This document shows positions 25,991 through 34,383 of a stretch of 64,000 bases of DNA, one piece after another (position 1 is the first letter of the stretch; each line of letters opens with the position of its first letter). Position numbers and translations under genes: made by a program. The stretch spans positions 57,501-121,500 of the forward strand of contig NZ_JAIUHR010000017.1 in NCBI RefSeq assembly GCF_020165195.1. Direction: 5' to 3'. Under the pieces are notes generated by a model. It was given only the letters and a program-made list of their open reading frames with translations. It was not told the DNA's origin and did not search any database. The DNA is from Mesorhizobium sp. CA14 (GTDB lineage Bacteria; Pseudomonadota; Alphaproteobacteria; Rhizobiales; Rhizobiaceae).

Positions 25991-26970
25991 TCTCGGGATT
26001 CACCAGGGAAGTGCTGGCATTGGACGCAGCCGCGGAGGCGGACCGCATCGTCTCATCGACGCGCGAGCAGGTTCTGGTGACGCTTCGACGGCGCGGCGTG
26101 GTGGTCGGACTGTCGGGCGGCATCGACAGTTCCGTCGTCGCGTCCTTGTGCGTGCGCGCCTTCGGCAAAGATAAGGTGCTGGGGCTCTTCATGCCGGAGC
26201 GGGACTCCTCGGGAGACTCGCTGAGGCTCGGACGCGTCGTCGCGGCCCAGCTCGGCATCGATACTCTGGTCGAAGACATCGCCCCGGCGCTCGATGCCAT
26301 CGGCGCCTATCGCCGACAGATCGAGGCGATCCGCGCCGTCGTTCCAGAGTATGACGAAGGATGGAAATGCAAGCTCGTGCTGACCTCGGTTCTGGAGAGC
26401 CAAGGCCTCAACATCACCCGCCTTACGGTTCAGGATCCGGAAGGCAAGGTCAACACGGTTCGGCTGCCCCTGACAGCCTATCTGCAGATCGTCGCCGCGA
26501 CCAATTACAAGCAGCGCATCCGCAAGATGACCGAATATTATCATGCGGATCGCCTCGGCTACGCTGTTGCCGGAACGCCGAACCGGCTCGAATACGACCA
26601 GGGCTTCTTCGTCAAGCAAGGGGACGGTATCGCCGACGTCATGCCAATCGTGCACCTGTACAAAACCCAAGTCTACCAGTTGGCTGAATATCTCGGGGTG
26701 GACGAAGAAATCCGCCGCAGGCCGCCGACCACCGACACATTCTCCATGGCGCAAAGCCAGGAGGAATTCTACTTTGCGCTGCCTTACCACCTGACGGATC
26801 TATGCCTCTATGGCGTCAACCATGGGTTATGCGCCGACGAGGTCGCAGCCGCGGCGGGCCTCACCGGCGGCCAGGTCGAGAAGGTCTTCAAGGACATCGA
26901 AGCGAAGCGTCGGGCGGCACGCTATCTGCATGCGCGGCCCTTGCCGTCCGTGCCGATGGATGTGGACTGA
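25987..26970 (+). CDS. NAD synthetase (NadE)-family amide-forming enzyme
   Basis: 327 residues from a GTG at 25987 that overlaps the previous stop as GTGA, showing translational coupling. It has the ATP pyrophosphatase loop SGGIDSS (residues 43-49) and the NadE C-terminal blocks TNYKQRIRKMTEYYHAD, VAGTPNRLEYDQGFF, KQGDGIADVMPIVHLYKTQV and a substrate lid. NadE adenylates a carboxylate (nicotinate adenine dinucleotide) and attacks it with ammonia. There is no glutaminase domain. Its place between an NRPS-like gene and an asparagine synthase suggests either a spare NAD synthetase or an enzyme repurposed to amidate the pathway product. The family is clear, the substrate is not. Confidence 0.85.
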   Translation: MISGFTREVLALDAAAEADRIVSSTREQVLVTLRRRGVVVGLSGGIDSSVVASLCVRAFGKDKVLGLFMPERDSSGDSLRLGRVVAAQLGIDTLVEDIAPALDAIGAYRRQIEAIRAVVPEYDEGWKCKLVLTSVLESQGLNITRLTVQDPEGKVNTVRLPLTAYLQIVAATNYKQRIRKMTEYYHADRLGYAVAGTPNRLEYDQGFFVKQGDGIADVMPIVHLYKTQVYQLAEYLGVDEEIRRRPPTTDTFSMAQSQEEFYFALPYHLTDLCLYGVNHGLCADEVAAAAGLTGGQVEKVFKDIEAKRRAARYLHARPLPSVPMDVD

Positions 26971-26975
26971 CGACG

Positions 26976-28997
26976 ATGTGCGGGATCGCCGGGATACTGG
27001 CGCTGAACGCCACCGCCGAACCGCCTTCGCGCGAAGCGTTGCTGCGCATGGCTGGCGCGCTTGCGCATCGCGGTCCCGACGAACGCGGGCTCTACCGCGA
27101 CAGACGCGCCGGTCTGGCGCATGCCCGCTTGTCGGTCGTCGATCTTCAGCACGGGCAGCAGCCGCTCGCCGATTCCGATGGTCCGGCGTGGATCGTCTTC
27201 AACGGCGAGATCTTCAACTATCTCGAACTGCGCGACAGGCTGTTCGCCCTCGGCCATCGGTTCCGCACCCGCAGCGATACCGAAGTCGTCCTGCACGCCT
27301 ATCGGGAGTGGGGCCAGGCAGCCTTCGAGCGTATGAACGGCCAATGGGCACTGGCGATCTGGGACCCGGCTATAGGCCGGCTGGTGCTGTCGCGTGATCG
27401 CTACGGCATTTGCCCGCTGCATTTTTGCGAGCATGGCGGCCGCCTGTTCTTTGCGAGCGAAGTCAAAGCGATTTTCGCGGCCGAGGTCGCGATTCCGCGC
27501 GCGTTCGACCCGGCTGGCATCGATCAGACCTTCACCCTGTGGACGGCTGTTGCTCCGCAGAACGTGTTTCAGGGCATCCGGGAACTCCCGCCCGGGCACG
27601 TGCGCCTCTACGAGAAAGGCGCGGCGCGAGAATACCCATTCTGGCAGCCGCGCTTTCCGGAAATCCAAAATCAGGACCAGGGCCGGTTTAGCGGCTCCCT
27701 GGACGAGGCTGTGGAGGAAGTGCGGCTGATGCTGGAAGGCGCCACGGCCTTGCGAATCGTGCAGGCCGATGTGCCGGTCGGCTGCTATCTGTCAGGCGGG
27801 CTCGACAGTTCCCTTGTCGCCACGCTCGGAAGGCGCTTCGCCGGCGAGCGTTTCCAGACCTTCTCGCTGCGTTTTGCCGATGCCGAATATGACGAGACCG
27901 AATTCCAGCGGCTCGTCGCAGACGCGACTGGCAGCGAGCACCACGAGATAGTCGTTTCCCGCGGCGATATAGCCGCAGCCTTTCCCGAGGTGATCCGCCA
28001 CACCGAGCGGCCAATCCTCAGGACCGCGCCGGCACCACTCTTCCTGCTGTCGAGGCTCGTGCGGGAACGCGGCATCAAAGTGGTGCTGACCGGTGAAGGC
28101 GCTGACGAGATGTTTGCCGGTTATGACCTGTTCCGCGAGGGCAAGGTACGCCGCTTCTGGGGACGCCAGCCGGCGTCGACAAGGCGCGCCCGCTTGCTTG
28201 AGCGGCTCTATCCTTATCTCTCACGCTCACCGGTTCATCAGCAGGCACTGGCCCGGCAGTTCTTCGGCCGCAATATTGAGGCCCACGCCGCGGCCGGATT
28301 TGCGCATGACACACGCTGGCGCACGACCAGCGCGACCAAGCGCTTGTTCTGCCCCGATATGCGGGCCGCCTCCGAAGGCCGCGACACGGTGAGCGAACTG
28401 ATCTCGACCCTGCCGGCCGAATTTCCGCGCTGGAGCCCCCTCGCCCAGGACCAGTATCTGGAAATCCGGACTCTGATGTCGAGCTATCTGCTCTCTTCGC
28501 AAGGCGACAGGATGCTGATGGCCCACTCTATCGAGGGCCGCTTTCCCTTCCTCGACGACAACGTCGTTACCTTGGCGAATGCGCTTCCGGATGCCTATAA
28601 GCTGCGCGGCCTCGACGAGAAGCACGTGCTGAAGCGCGTCGCGGCGCCGATCCTGCCGCCGCAGGTGGTCGCCCGGAAGAAGCAGCCCTACCGGGCGCCG
28701 AATGCGCTGAGTTTCTTTGCCGACGGCGCGCCGGCCTACATTGGTGATGCCTTGTCCGAGACGGCAGTGCGGGCGGCCGGCATCTTCGATCCACAGTCGG
28801 TTACGCGGCTGGTCGGGAAGTGCCGAGCTCGAACCGGCGAGGGAGACATGTCGAATTCCGACAACATGGCCCTGGTCGGCGTGCTCTCGACGCAGCTTCT
28901 GCATCAGCAATTTGTCGCGACCCGCCCAGCCGGTGTGACAGAGCCGGATCTCAGGATCGATGTCGACTACGAGCATCGCGAAAGGGAACTGGCATGA
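26976..28997 (+). CDS. asnB: Asparagine synthase (glutamine-hydrolysing) family protein 1
   Basis: 673 residues. The first residues MCGIAGILAL expose Cys2, the glutaminase nucleophile of class II amidotransferases, followed by ALAHRGPDERG and IVFNGEIFNYLELRD. The synthetase domain has the pyrophosphatase loop CYLSGGLDSSLVA, LTGEGADEMFAGYD and the EGRFPFLDDNVV block. It would make an amide from a carboxylate with ATP and glutamine. Five bases separate it from the nadE-like gene, and its stop overlaps the next start as ATGA. A second, only distantly similar, copy lies at 53230-55215. In polysaccharide and natural-product loci such proteins often amidate acyl or uronate groups rather than make asparagine. 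Confidence 0.9.
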   Translation: MCGIAGILALNATAEPPSREALLRMAGALAHRGPDERGLYRDRRAGLAHARLSVVDLQHGQQPLADSDGPAWIVFNGEIFNYLELRDRLFALGHRFRTRSDTEVVLHAYREWGQAAFERMNGQWALAIWDPAIGRLVLSRDRYGICPLHFCEHGGRLFFASEVKAIFAAEVAIPRAFDPAGIDQTFTLWTAVAPQNVFQGIRELPPGHVRLYEKGAAREYPFWQPRFPEIQNQDQGRFSGSLDEAVEEVRLMLEGATALRIVQADVPVGCYLSGGLDSSLVATLGRRFAGERFQTFSLRFADAEYDETEFQRLVADATGSEHHEIVVSRGDIAAAFPEVIRHTERPILRTAPAPLFLLSRLVRERGIKVVLTGEGADEMFAGYDLFREGKVRRFWGRQPASTRRARLLERLYPYLSRSPVHQQALARQFFGRNIEAHAAAGFAHDTRWRTTSATKRLFCPDMRAASEGRDTVSELISTLPAEFPRWSPLAQDQYLEIRTLMSSYLLSSQGDRMLMAHSIEGRFPFLDDNVVTLANALPDAYKLRGLDEKHVLKRVAAPILPPQVVARKKQPYRAPNALSFFADGAPAYIGDALSETAVRAAGIFDPQSVTRLVGKCRARTGEGDMSNSDNMALVGVLSTQLLHQQFVATRPAGVTEPDLRIDVDYEHRERELA

Positions 28998-30547
28998 TCC
29001 ACGGCGCCGTACCGCTCCTGCACGATTATCTGATCCACTCAGCCGGCCGGCTCGGCGACAAGGTGGCGTTGGTCTGCAACGGGCGACGCGTCACCTATGC
29101 CGAAATCGACGAGCGTTCCAACGGGGTCGCACAATGTCTGACAACAGCCGGCGTGCAACGCGGCGATCGGGTGATGATCTTCGCCGACAATACGGTCGAG
29201 ACGGTTGTCAGCTTCTGGGCGGTGCTGAAGGCAAACGCCGTCGTGTGCATCGTCAACCCGCTGACAAAAAGCGAGAAGCTCGAATACCTGCTGAATGATT
29301 GCCGGCCGGCGGCGCTGATCAGTGACCGGCATCTGCGCTCCGTGTTCGGCGAGCCGGCGCGCAATTGTCACTCGCTACGCCAGGTGATCGTGTCGGGGCC
29401 GATGGAGGACGACGAGCTCAGCCGGCTGCCGCACGCGATACGCTGGGAAACGGCCGCCGAGAGAAATCCCGCTGCGCCTGCGCGCAAATCGATCGACATC
29501 GATCTCGCCGCCATCATCTACACGTCCGGATCCACGGGCGAGCCCAAAGGCGTGATGCTGACACACCGCAACATGATGGCGGCGTGCACCTCGATCGCGT
29601 CCTATCTGGAGCTTCGGGAAGACGAGGTTATCCTCAACGTCCTGCCCCTCGCCTTCGATTACGGTCTCTATCAGATGCTGATGGCGTTCCGCACCGGCGC
29701 CCGGCTGGTTCTCGAACGCTCTTTCGCGTTTCCGGCGCAAATCCTTCAGATCATCAAGGATGAGAGGATCACAGGCTTTCCCGGCGTGCCCACCATCTTC
29801 GCCTCGCTGGCGGAGCTCAAGTCGCTGAAGGATCACGACTTCTCGAGCATCCGCTATGTCACCAACACCGCCGCCGCCTTGCCGCTCAAGCATATCACCA
29901 TGCTCAGGGATCTGTTTAAGGGCGCCCGAATCTATTCGATGTATGGCCTCACCGAGTGCAAGCGCTGCACCTATCTGCCGCCGGAAGATCTCGAACGAAA
30001 ACCGCTGAGCGTGGGGATCGCGATCCCGAACACCGAGATGTGGATCGTCGACGACAACGATCAACTCGTCGAACCCGGGACCGTCGGCCAGCTCGTCATC
30101 CGTGGCGCGACGGTGATGAGGGGCTACTGGGGCAAACCGGAAGCGACCGCCAGAAAGCTCAAGCCCGGCCCCTTGCCGGGCGAGCAGGTGCTTTACACCG
30201 GGGACTACTGCCGAATGGACGCGGAGGGCTATCTCTACTTCATCGGCCGCGGCGACGAGATCATAAAATCCAGGGGCGAGAAGGTTGCGCCGAAGGAAGT
30301 CGAAAACGTGCTGGTGAATATCCCCGGCGTCAAGGAGGCCGCGGTGGTCGGCGTGCCCGACGAGCTTCTCGGCCAAGCCGTGAAGGCCTTCGTCGTGATC
30401 GAGCAGGGCCGCATTGTCGGCGAGCGGCAGCTTCAGATGGAGTGTCAGAAGCGGCTTGAAAACTTCATGGTCCCGAAGTCTATCGTCATCGTGCCCAGCC
30501 TGCCGAGGACGGATACAGGGAAACTCAAGAAGGTGGCTCTTTCGTAG
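28994..30547 (+). CDS. AMP-forming acyl/aryl ligase
   Basis: 517 residues. Class I adenylate-forming enzyme with all core motifs: IIYTSGSTGEPKGVMLTHRN (about 174-193), SMYGLTECKRCTYLPP, VLYTGDYCRMDAEGYL, GRGDEIIKSRGEKVAPKEVE and the C-terminal catalytic Lys in RTDTGKLKKV. Such enzymes activate a carboxylic acid as acyl-AMP and transfer it to CoA or a carrier protein. A gene for a free-standing carrier protein follows 48 bases downstream and is the likely acceptor. The ATG at 28994 overlaps the asnB stop. Similar ligases accompany exosortase-linked polysaccharide loci; no exosortase is seen here. Confidence 0.9.
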   Translation: MIHGAVPLLHDYLIHSAGRLGDKVALVCNGRRVTYAEIDERSNGVAQCLTTAGVQRGDRVMIFADNTVETVVSFWAVLKANAVVCIVNPLTKSEKLEYLLNDCRPAALISDRHLRSVFGEPARNCHSLRQVIVSGPMEDDELSRLPHAIRWETAAERNPAAPARKSIDIDLAAIIYTSGSTGEPKGVMLTHRNMMAACTSIASYLELREDEVILNVLPLAFDYGLYQMLMAFRTGARLVLERSFAFPAQILQIIKDERITGFPGVPTIFASLAELKSLKDHDFSSIRYVTNTAAALPLKHITMLRDLFKGARIYSMYGLTECKRCTYLPPEDLERKPLSVGIAIPNTEMWIVDDNDQLVEPGTVGQLVIRGATVMRGYWGKPEATARKLKPGPLPGEQVLYTGDYCRMDAEGYLYFIGRGDEIIKSRGEKVAPKEVENVLVNIPGVKEAAVVGVPDELLGQAVKAFVVIEQGRIVGERQLQMECQKRLENFMVPKSIVIVPSLPRTDTGKLKKVALS

Positions 30548-30595
30548 CGCCTGTTGGACGGCGCACAGTATTTAGTTTTTATTGGAGGGTGGGTT

Positions 30596-30871
30596 ATGGA
30601 TACGATCTTGGCAGCGAACCCCGCGGGCGACATTTACGTCAAGCAAATTCGCGATTTCCTGGCTTCGAACTTCTACATCGCCGACGTGAAATCGCTCAGC
30701 ACCACGGAATCGCTGCTCGATCAGGGCATCGTCGATTCCACCGGCGTGCTCGAGGTCATCGGCTTCATCGAAGAGACCTTTGGCGTCATTGTCGAGGACA
30801 GCGAGCTCCTCCCGGAGAATCTCGATTCCATCCAGGGAATAGCGCAGTTCATCGCCCGCAAGAGGGGATGA
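30596..30871 (+). CDS. Acyl carrier protein
   Basis: 91 residues from the ATG at 30596, which follows a GGAGGG ribosome site; a longer frame from 30554 lacks one. It is an acidic helical carrier with the phosphopantetheine attachment site Ser48 in DQGIVDSTGVLEVIG, then ETFGVIVEDSELLPENLDS and a closing helix (IQGIAQFIARK). It probably accepts the acid activated by the upstream ligase. It closes the 23.3-30.9 kb operon and converges with the methyltransferase gene 18 bases away. Confidence 0.92.
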   Translation: MDTILAANPAGDIYVKQIRDFLASNFYIADVKSLSTTESLLDQGIVDSTGVLEVIGFIEETFGVIVEDSELLPENLDSIQGIAQFIARKRG

Positions 30872-30889
30872 GCTCCAGCTGCGAGGCGC

Positions 30890-31597
30890 TCAGGGCTGCG
30901 GCCTGGCGTATCCGAGCACGACACGCGCCTCGCCGGCGCGGTTGATGACGGCGCGGATGCTCTCGTAGCTCCTGCTGCGCTCCAACAGGCTCGCCACCTG
31001 GCGATCCTGGCCCAGGCCGACCTCGAACAGCAATGCACCGCCGGGCCGCAGATACCACAAGGCATCCTTCACCACGCGCATGTGGATAGCGATGCCATAG
31101 GGCCCGGCCGCAAAAGCCTCACGCGGCTCGAGCGCGACCAGATGGGAGCGATCACCCTCAAGCCGCTTCTCCGAGATGTAGGGGGGATTGCACACGACAA
31201 CATCGATCGAGCCCTTAGGCACCAGAGTGGAGAGAGCTTCGAACAAGTCGCCCTGGTGGACCGACACCCGCTCGGCCAGGCCATGGTGGACGACATTTCG
31301 GCGCGCCACCTCGACACATCCATCTGTAAGATCGCTTGCCCAGACCCGCGCCGCCGGAACCTGATGGGCGATGGCGCAAGCAAGATTGCCGGCTCCGCAG
31401 CACATGTCGACCACGCGCGGCGCCGGCAGGTTCATTTGATGCAACACGTCGACCGCGGACGAGCCCAACAGCTCCGTCTCCGGCCTCGGCACAAGTGCGC
31501 CGGACGCGACAAGCATCTCCATGCCCATGAAGACCGCGCTGCCTCTGCTATAGGCGTCCGCGACATCGATGTCCTGGCTCAAGACCTGCCTCCACAA
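30890..31597 (-). CDS. HemK/PrmC-like class I methyltransferase
   Basis: 235 residues from a TTG at 31597. Motifs are VPRPETELLG (PrmC-type substrate loop), VVDMCCGAGNLACAIA (S-adenosylmethionine site) and VVVCNPPYISEKRL, the NPPY motif of N-methyltransferases acting on Gln or on exocyclic amines. True PrmC has a ~75-residue helical domain in front; here it is missing. A longer frame reaches an ATG at 31750, but those residues overlap the ExoF gene and look like its shadow. As last gene of a sugar operon it may methylate a small molecule or sugar amine rather than release factors. The start is uncertain. Confidence 0.75.
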   Translation of the reverse strand: MWRQVLSQDIDVADAYSRGSAVFMGMEMLVASGALVPRPETELLGSSAVDVLHQMNLPAPRVVDMCCGAGNLACAIAHQVPAARVWASDLTDGCVEVARRNVVHHGLAERVSVHQGDLFEALSTLVPKGSIDVVVCNPPYISEKRLEGDRSHLVALEPREAFAAGPYGIAIHMRVVKDALWYLRPGGALLFEVGLGQDRQVASLLERSRSYESIRAVINRAGEARVVLGYARPQP

Positions 31598-31637
31598 CCG
31601 GATCCAGCGCTCGCCGAGCGGTGCAGAAGCGCCGGCA

Positions 31638-32900
31638 CTATTGTGCCGCCGCGCTCTCCAGCTCGTTGCTGAACCTGACCTCGATCGTATCTCCCGGCGC
31701 CACCTCGGCGTCCTCATCGGCGGCCTGCTTGCGCCATTGCCCATCGACATTGCGAATGAGCGTCATCTGGGCTCGAACAGTCTCGCCGGCGATCGACAGA
31801 GGCGCAGCGGTCGCGCCCAGGGGCTGCAGCTTCTGGCTCGCGGCACGAAGCCTCGTGCCGATGTCGGCCAGTCGCACCTCGGTGTCGCGCAATTCGTTCA
31901 GCAGACCGATGCGCCTTTGGTTCTCGTTGCGCTCCATCTGCCTTGCAAAGTCTTCCTGCTGGCGCTTTGTCCTCATCAGCTCGACGGACGTCTCCAGCGC
32001 CCGGCTGGACGAAAGCAGGACGGCGCGCCGGACGTCGGCGAGCCTGTTGTTCGTCAGGTTTCCAGCCTTGAACGCCTTGGTGACCTGCTCCAGGTCCTCT
32101 TCATCGGCCTTAACTGCATCCGCCTCATCCTGCGCACGCTTGATCAGGGTTTCGATCTGCGCCGCGGCATCCTTGGCGCCCTTTTCGACAAAGGTCTGCT
32201 CTTGCTGAAAATTATCCAGGGAGAGCTTGAGCGCTTCCGCTTCAGCCTTTGCTATTCCCGCAGCGAGCGCGGGGGAGAGGGGCGACCCTTGCGGAGGCTG
32301 CATGTCGAAGCTTTCCTGCTTTTCAAGCTCCGCGCGCAGGCGGGCGCTGTGGAAGTAGTCCCTGGTGTATTCTCCCCAGATCATCTCGTAATCGCGTCGC
32401 AGATCCGTCGGATCCGGGCCTGCCTGGTTGCCTCGCGCCCGCAAAAGGCTGAAACCGCCGGCCACGGCGATCGCCTGGCGCACAGTCATCAGCGGACGAT
32501 AAACCTGTTGTCCGGGGGTGAGCACATCACCGGTCACATAGATCGGGCGATACTCGGCGATGATCGCAGTCACGTCGCTCGGCCTTACGACCGCCATCTG
32601 TTCACGGCCATCGGGCATGCGGATGTGGAAGATCTTGGTCGGCAGGATCGCTTGCATACGCGTCTGCAATTCGGGCGACGTCAGACCGCCGACCGAGACC
32701 GCGCCGGCCTCGGGCAGCACGATCGTGCCATCCATCTGGACAACGGCACGCTGAGTCCGGTCGGGAATGGAGACTATTCCGATTTCAACCGTATCTCCCG
32801 GCGAAATCCGATAGGGTGTTGACGGATCGGCGGCCGCGGCCGTGGGCAGCGCCCCCAGCAGAGCAAGAGCCGCGAGAAATGACCGGCTAAGGTTGACCAT
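31638..32900 (-). CDS. exoF: ExoF-like outer-membrane polysaccharide export protein
   Basis: 420 residues, almost exactly the length of rhizobial ExoF. The ATG at 32900 has an AAGGAGG ribosome site ten bases upstream. A signal peptide (residues 1-24, SRSFLAALALLGALPTAAAA) leads to a Wza/ExoF-type domain, YRISPGDTVEIGIVSIPDRT, then a SLBB-like strand region (IYVTGDVLTPGQQVYRPL) and a long alpha-helical coiled coil (about residues 180-370). It would form the periplasmic/outer-membrane export conduit together with the ExoP-like protein at 51023. It starts inside the tail of the broken propeller gene. Confidence 0.88.
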   Translation of the reverse strand: MVNLSRSFLAALALLGALPTAAAADPSTPYRISPGDTVEIGIVSIPDRTQRAVVQMDGTIVLPEAGAVSVGGLTSPELQTRMQAILPTKIFHIRMPDGREQMAVVRPSDVTAIIAEYRPIYVTGDVLTPGQQVYRPLMTVRQAIAVAGGFSLLRARGNQAGPDPTDLRRDYEMIWGEYTRDYFHSARLRAELEKQESFDMQPPQGSPLSPALAAGIAKAEAEALKLSLDNFQQEQTFVEKGAKDAAAQIETLIKRAQDEADAVKADEEDLEQVTKAFKAGNLTNNRLADVRRAVLLSSSRALETSVELMRTKRQQEDFARQMERNENQRRIGLLNELRDTEVRLADIGTRLRAASQKLQPLGATAAPLSIAGETVRAQMTLIRNVDGQWRKQAADEDAEVAPGDTIEVRFSNELESAAAQ

Positions 32901-33317
32901 TCGCAACAACCTCCTTCGGGTTGTGTTGTTCGGACCAATCGACACGGGTGACGAACTCGTAAACCGGCCCGCCCGGCACGCCCCAATTGCTTGACCAGAT
33001 CACCTGGGAGCCATGGTCGGGCCGATGATGGTTAGTCCATCTTTGATGCAAGATGCCGTCGACCGTGACTGTGGCTCTCTGCTGCGTGTCATCCGCAAGG
33101 TTCTTGAAGCACACCACATACGTTCCGAGCGGCGAGATCGTGCGGGAACTGGCTGTCCCCGGGTCGGTGGCGGGAAGAAGATGGTCAGGCAAATTCATCG
33201 CCACGCAGCCCCGAAGCCGGCTGACGTGTCGCTCGCCTCCCCCTCGGCCGGCCGCGGGCCGACAAATCCGGCAACGCGAACCAGCAGCAATGCAGCGAAA
33301 AGCCTGGGAAGCCTCAT
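32887..33317 (-). pseudogene. Broken copy of the secreted beta-propeller gene at 47.3 kb
   Basis: The ATG at 33317 overlaps the stop of the upstream SDR gene as ATGA and begins a good signal peptide (MRLPRLFAALLLVRVAGFVG). After ~40 codons the frame hits a stop; a one-base shift restores similarity to the intact protein at 47305-48582. What remains is an early VAMNLPDHLL piece, a middle piece (SPLGTYVVCFKNL, HRPDHG) and the very end (WSSNWGVPGGPVYEFVTRVD). The intervening propeller parts, about 200 residues and then about 140 residues, are deleted. It ends 14 bases inside exoF, so exoF expression may depend on translation through it. Confidence 0.75.
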
Positions 33318-34318
33318 GTCATGTAGCTCATCTCATGTCGTACTCGCCCCTCGCTCAGGCGCGCCCGCCACCACGCAATGGTCCGTCTCAGGCCTTCGCG
33401 CAAGTCCGTTTGAGCCCTCCATCCTGTTGCGCTCTCAAGCCGGGATGAATCCGCCAGCAGTGCCCGGACCTCGGAATTTTGCGGGCGCAGCCGGCTCTCG
33501 TCACGATGGACCGGCTTGTTGGAACCGCTCAACTCCAGCACCAGGTCCAGCACGTCGGATATGGTCACGGCACGCTGGCTTCCGGCATTGTAGGCATGGC
33601 CGAATTGGAGATCGGCGGAGCCTGCGCTGAGAAACGCGGCGGCCGTGTCTTCGACGAAGGTGAGATCGCGAACCGGACTCGTATCTCCCACCATGATGGC
33701 CTGGCATTTCGGGTCGATGGCCTGCCTGATCAGGGTCGGAACGATCGCCCGTTCGCTTTGCCGTGGCCCGAATGTGTTGAACGGACGAAGCACCACGACT
33801 GGAACGTCGAACGAACGGGCGTAGGACTCCGCCATCATGTCGGCTCCGATCTTGGAAGCTGAGTAGGGCGACTGGCCCTGCAGCGGGTGGGTCTCATTGA
33901 TCGGCATGGTCAAAGCGGTGCCATACACCTCACTGGTCGAGGTGTGCACTATGCGCTCGGTATCCCACTGACGGGCGGCTTCGAGCACATTCACGGTGCC
34001 CAGGACGTTGGTCTCCACGTAGGACTGGGCAGCTGCGTAGGAGTACGGAATGGCGATCAATGCGGCGAGATGGAACACGACGGCCTGGCCACGTACGATC
34101 CGGTTCAGGAAGGCACTGTCGCGGACGTCGCCGCGGACGAGCTTGAGCTGGCTTCGGATGTCGTCCGGCAGGTCATCCAGCCACCCGTGGCTGTCGAATG
34201 AATTGTAGAGAGCCAGTGCCGTCACATCGGCCCCGCCGCGAACCAGGGCTTCAGTCAGATGCGACCCTATGAACCCATCCGCCCCAGTGACCAAAACCCT
34301 CTTTCCCTTGTAGGTCAT
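33314..34318 (-). CDS. SDR-family nucleotide-sugar 4,6-dehydratase/epimerase
   Basis: 334 residues from the ATG at 34318; a longer frame to 34387 is not supported. Extended SDR: GADGFIGSHL (residues 12-21), the HLAALIAIPYSY and TSTSEVYGTA blocks, and catalytic Tyr152/Lys156 in SPYSASKIGAD, with PFNTFGPRQSERAIVPT. This wording is close to LegB-type UDP-GlcNAc 4,6-dehydratases and related GDP/UDP-sugar enzymes. With the aminotransferase two genes upstream it could produce a 4-amino-4,6-dideoxy sugar. The exact substrate cannot be read from sequence. Confidence 0.85.
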   Translation of the reverse strand: MTYKGKRVLVTGADGFIGSHLTEALVRGGADVTALALYNSFDSHGWLDDLPDDIRSQLKLVRGDVRDSAFLNRIVRGQAVVFHLAALIAIPYSYAAAQSYVETNVLGTVNVLEAARQWDTERIVHTSTSEVYGTALTMPINETHPLQGQSPYSASKIGADMMAESYARSFDVPVVVLRPFNTFGPRQSERAIVPTLIRQAIDPKCQAIMVGDTSPVRDLTFVEDTAAAFLSAGSADLQFGHAYNAGSQRAVTISDVLDLVLELSGSNKPVHRDESRLRPQNSEVRALLADSSRLESATGWRAQTDLREGLRRTIAWWRARLSEGRVRHEMSYMT

Positions 34319-34383
34319 GTCCTGACAGTCCTCGCACTCCTTGGCCTTAATCCGGCGAATGCTGCTGCAACCATTCGAACGAC

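Noticed and set aside
23255..30871. Reading the operon as a complete nonribosomal peptide synthetase cluster
   Set aside because: There is no condensation domain, no phosphopantetheinyl transferase and only one A domain in a multidomain protein; it cannot make peptides by the standard route.
31598..31750. ATG-started N-terminal extension of the HemK-like protein
   Set aside because: It overlaps the 3' end of exoF in another frame and has an Arg/Ser-rich shadow composition.
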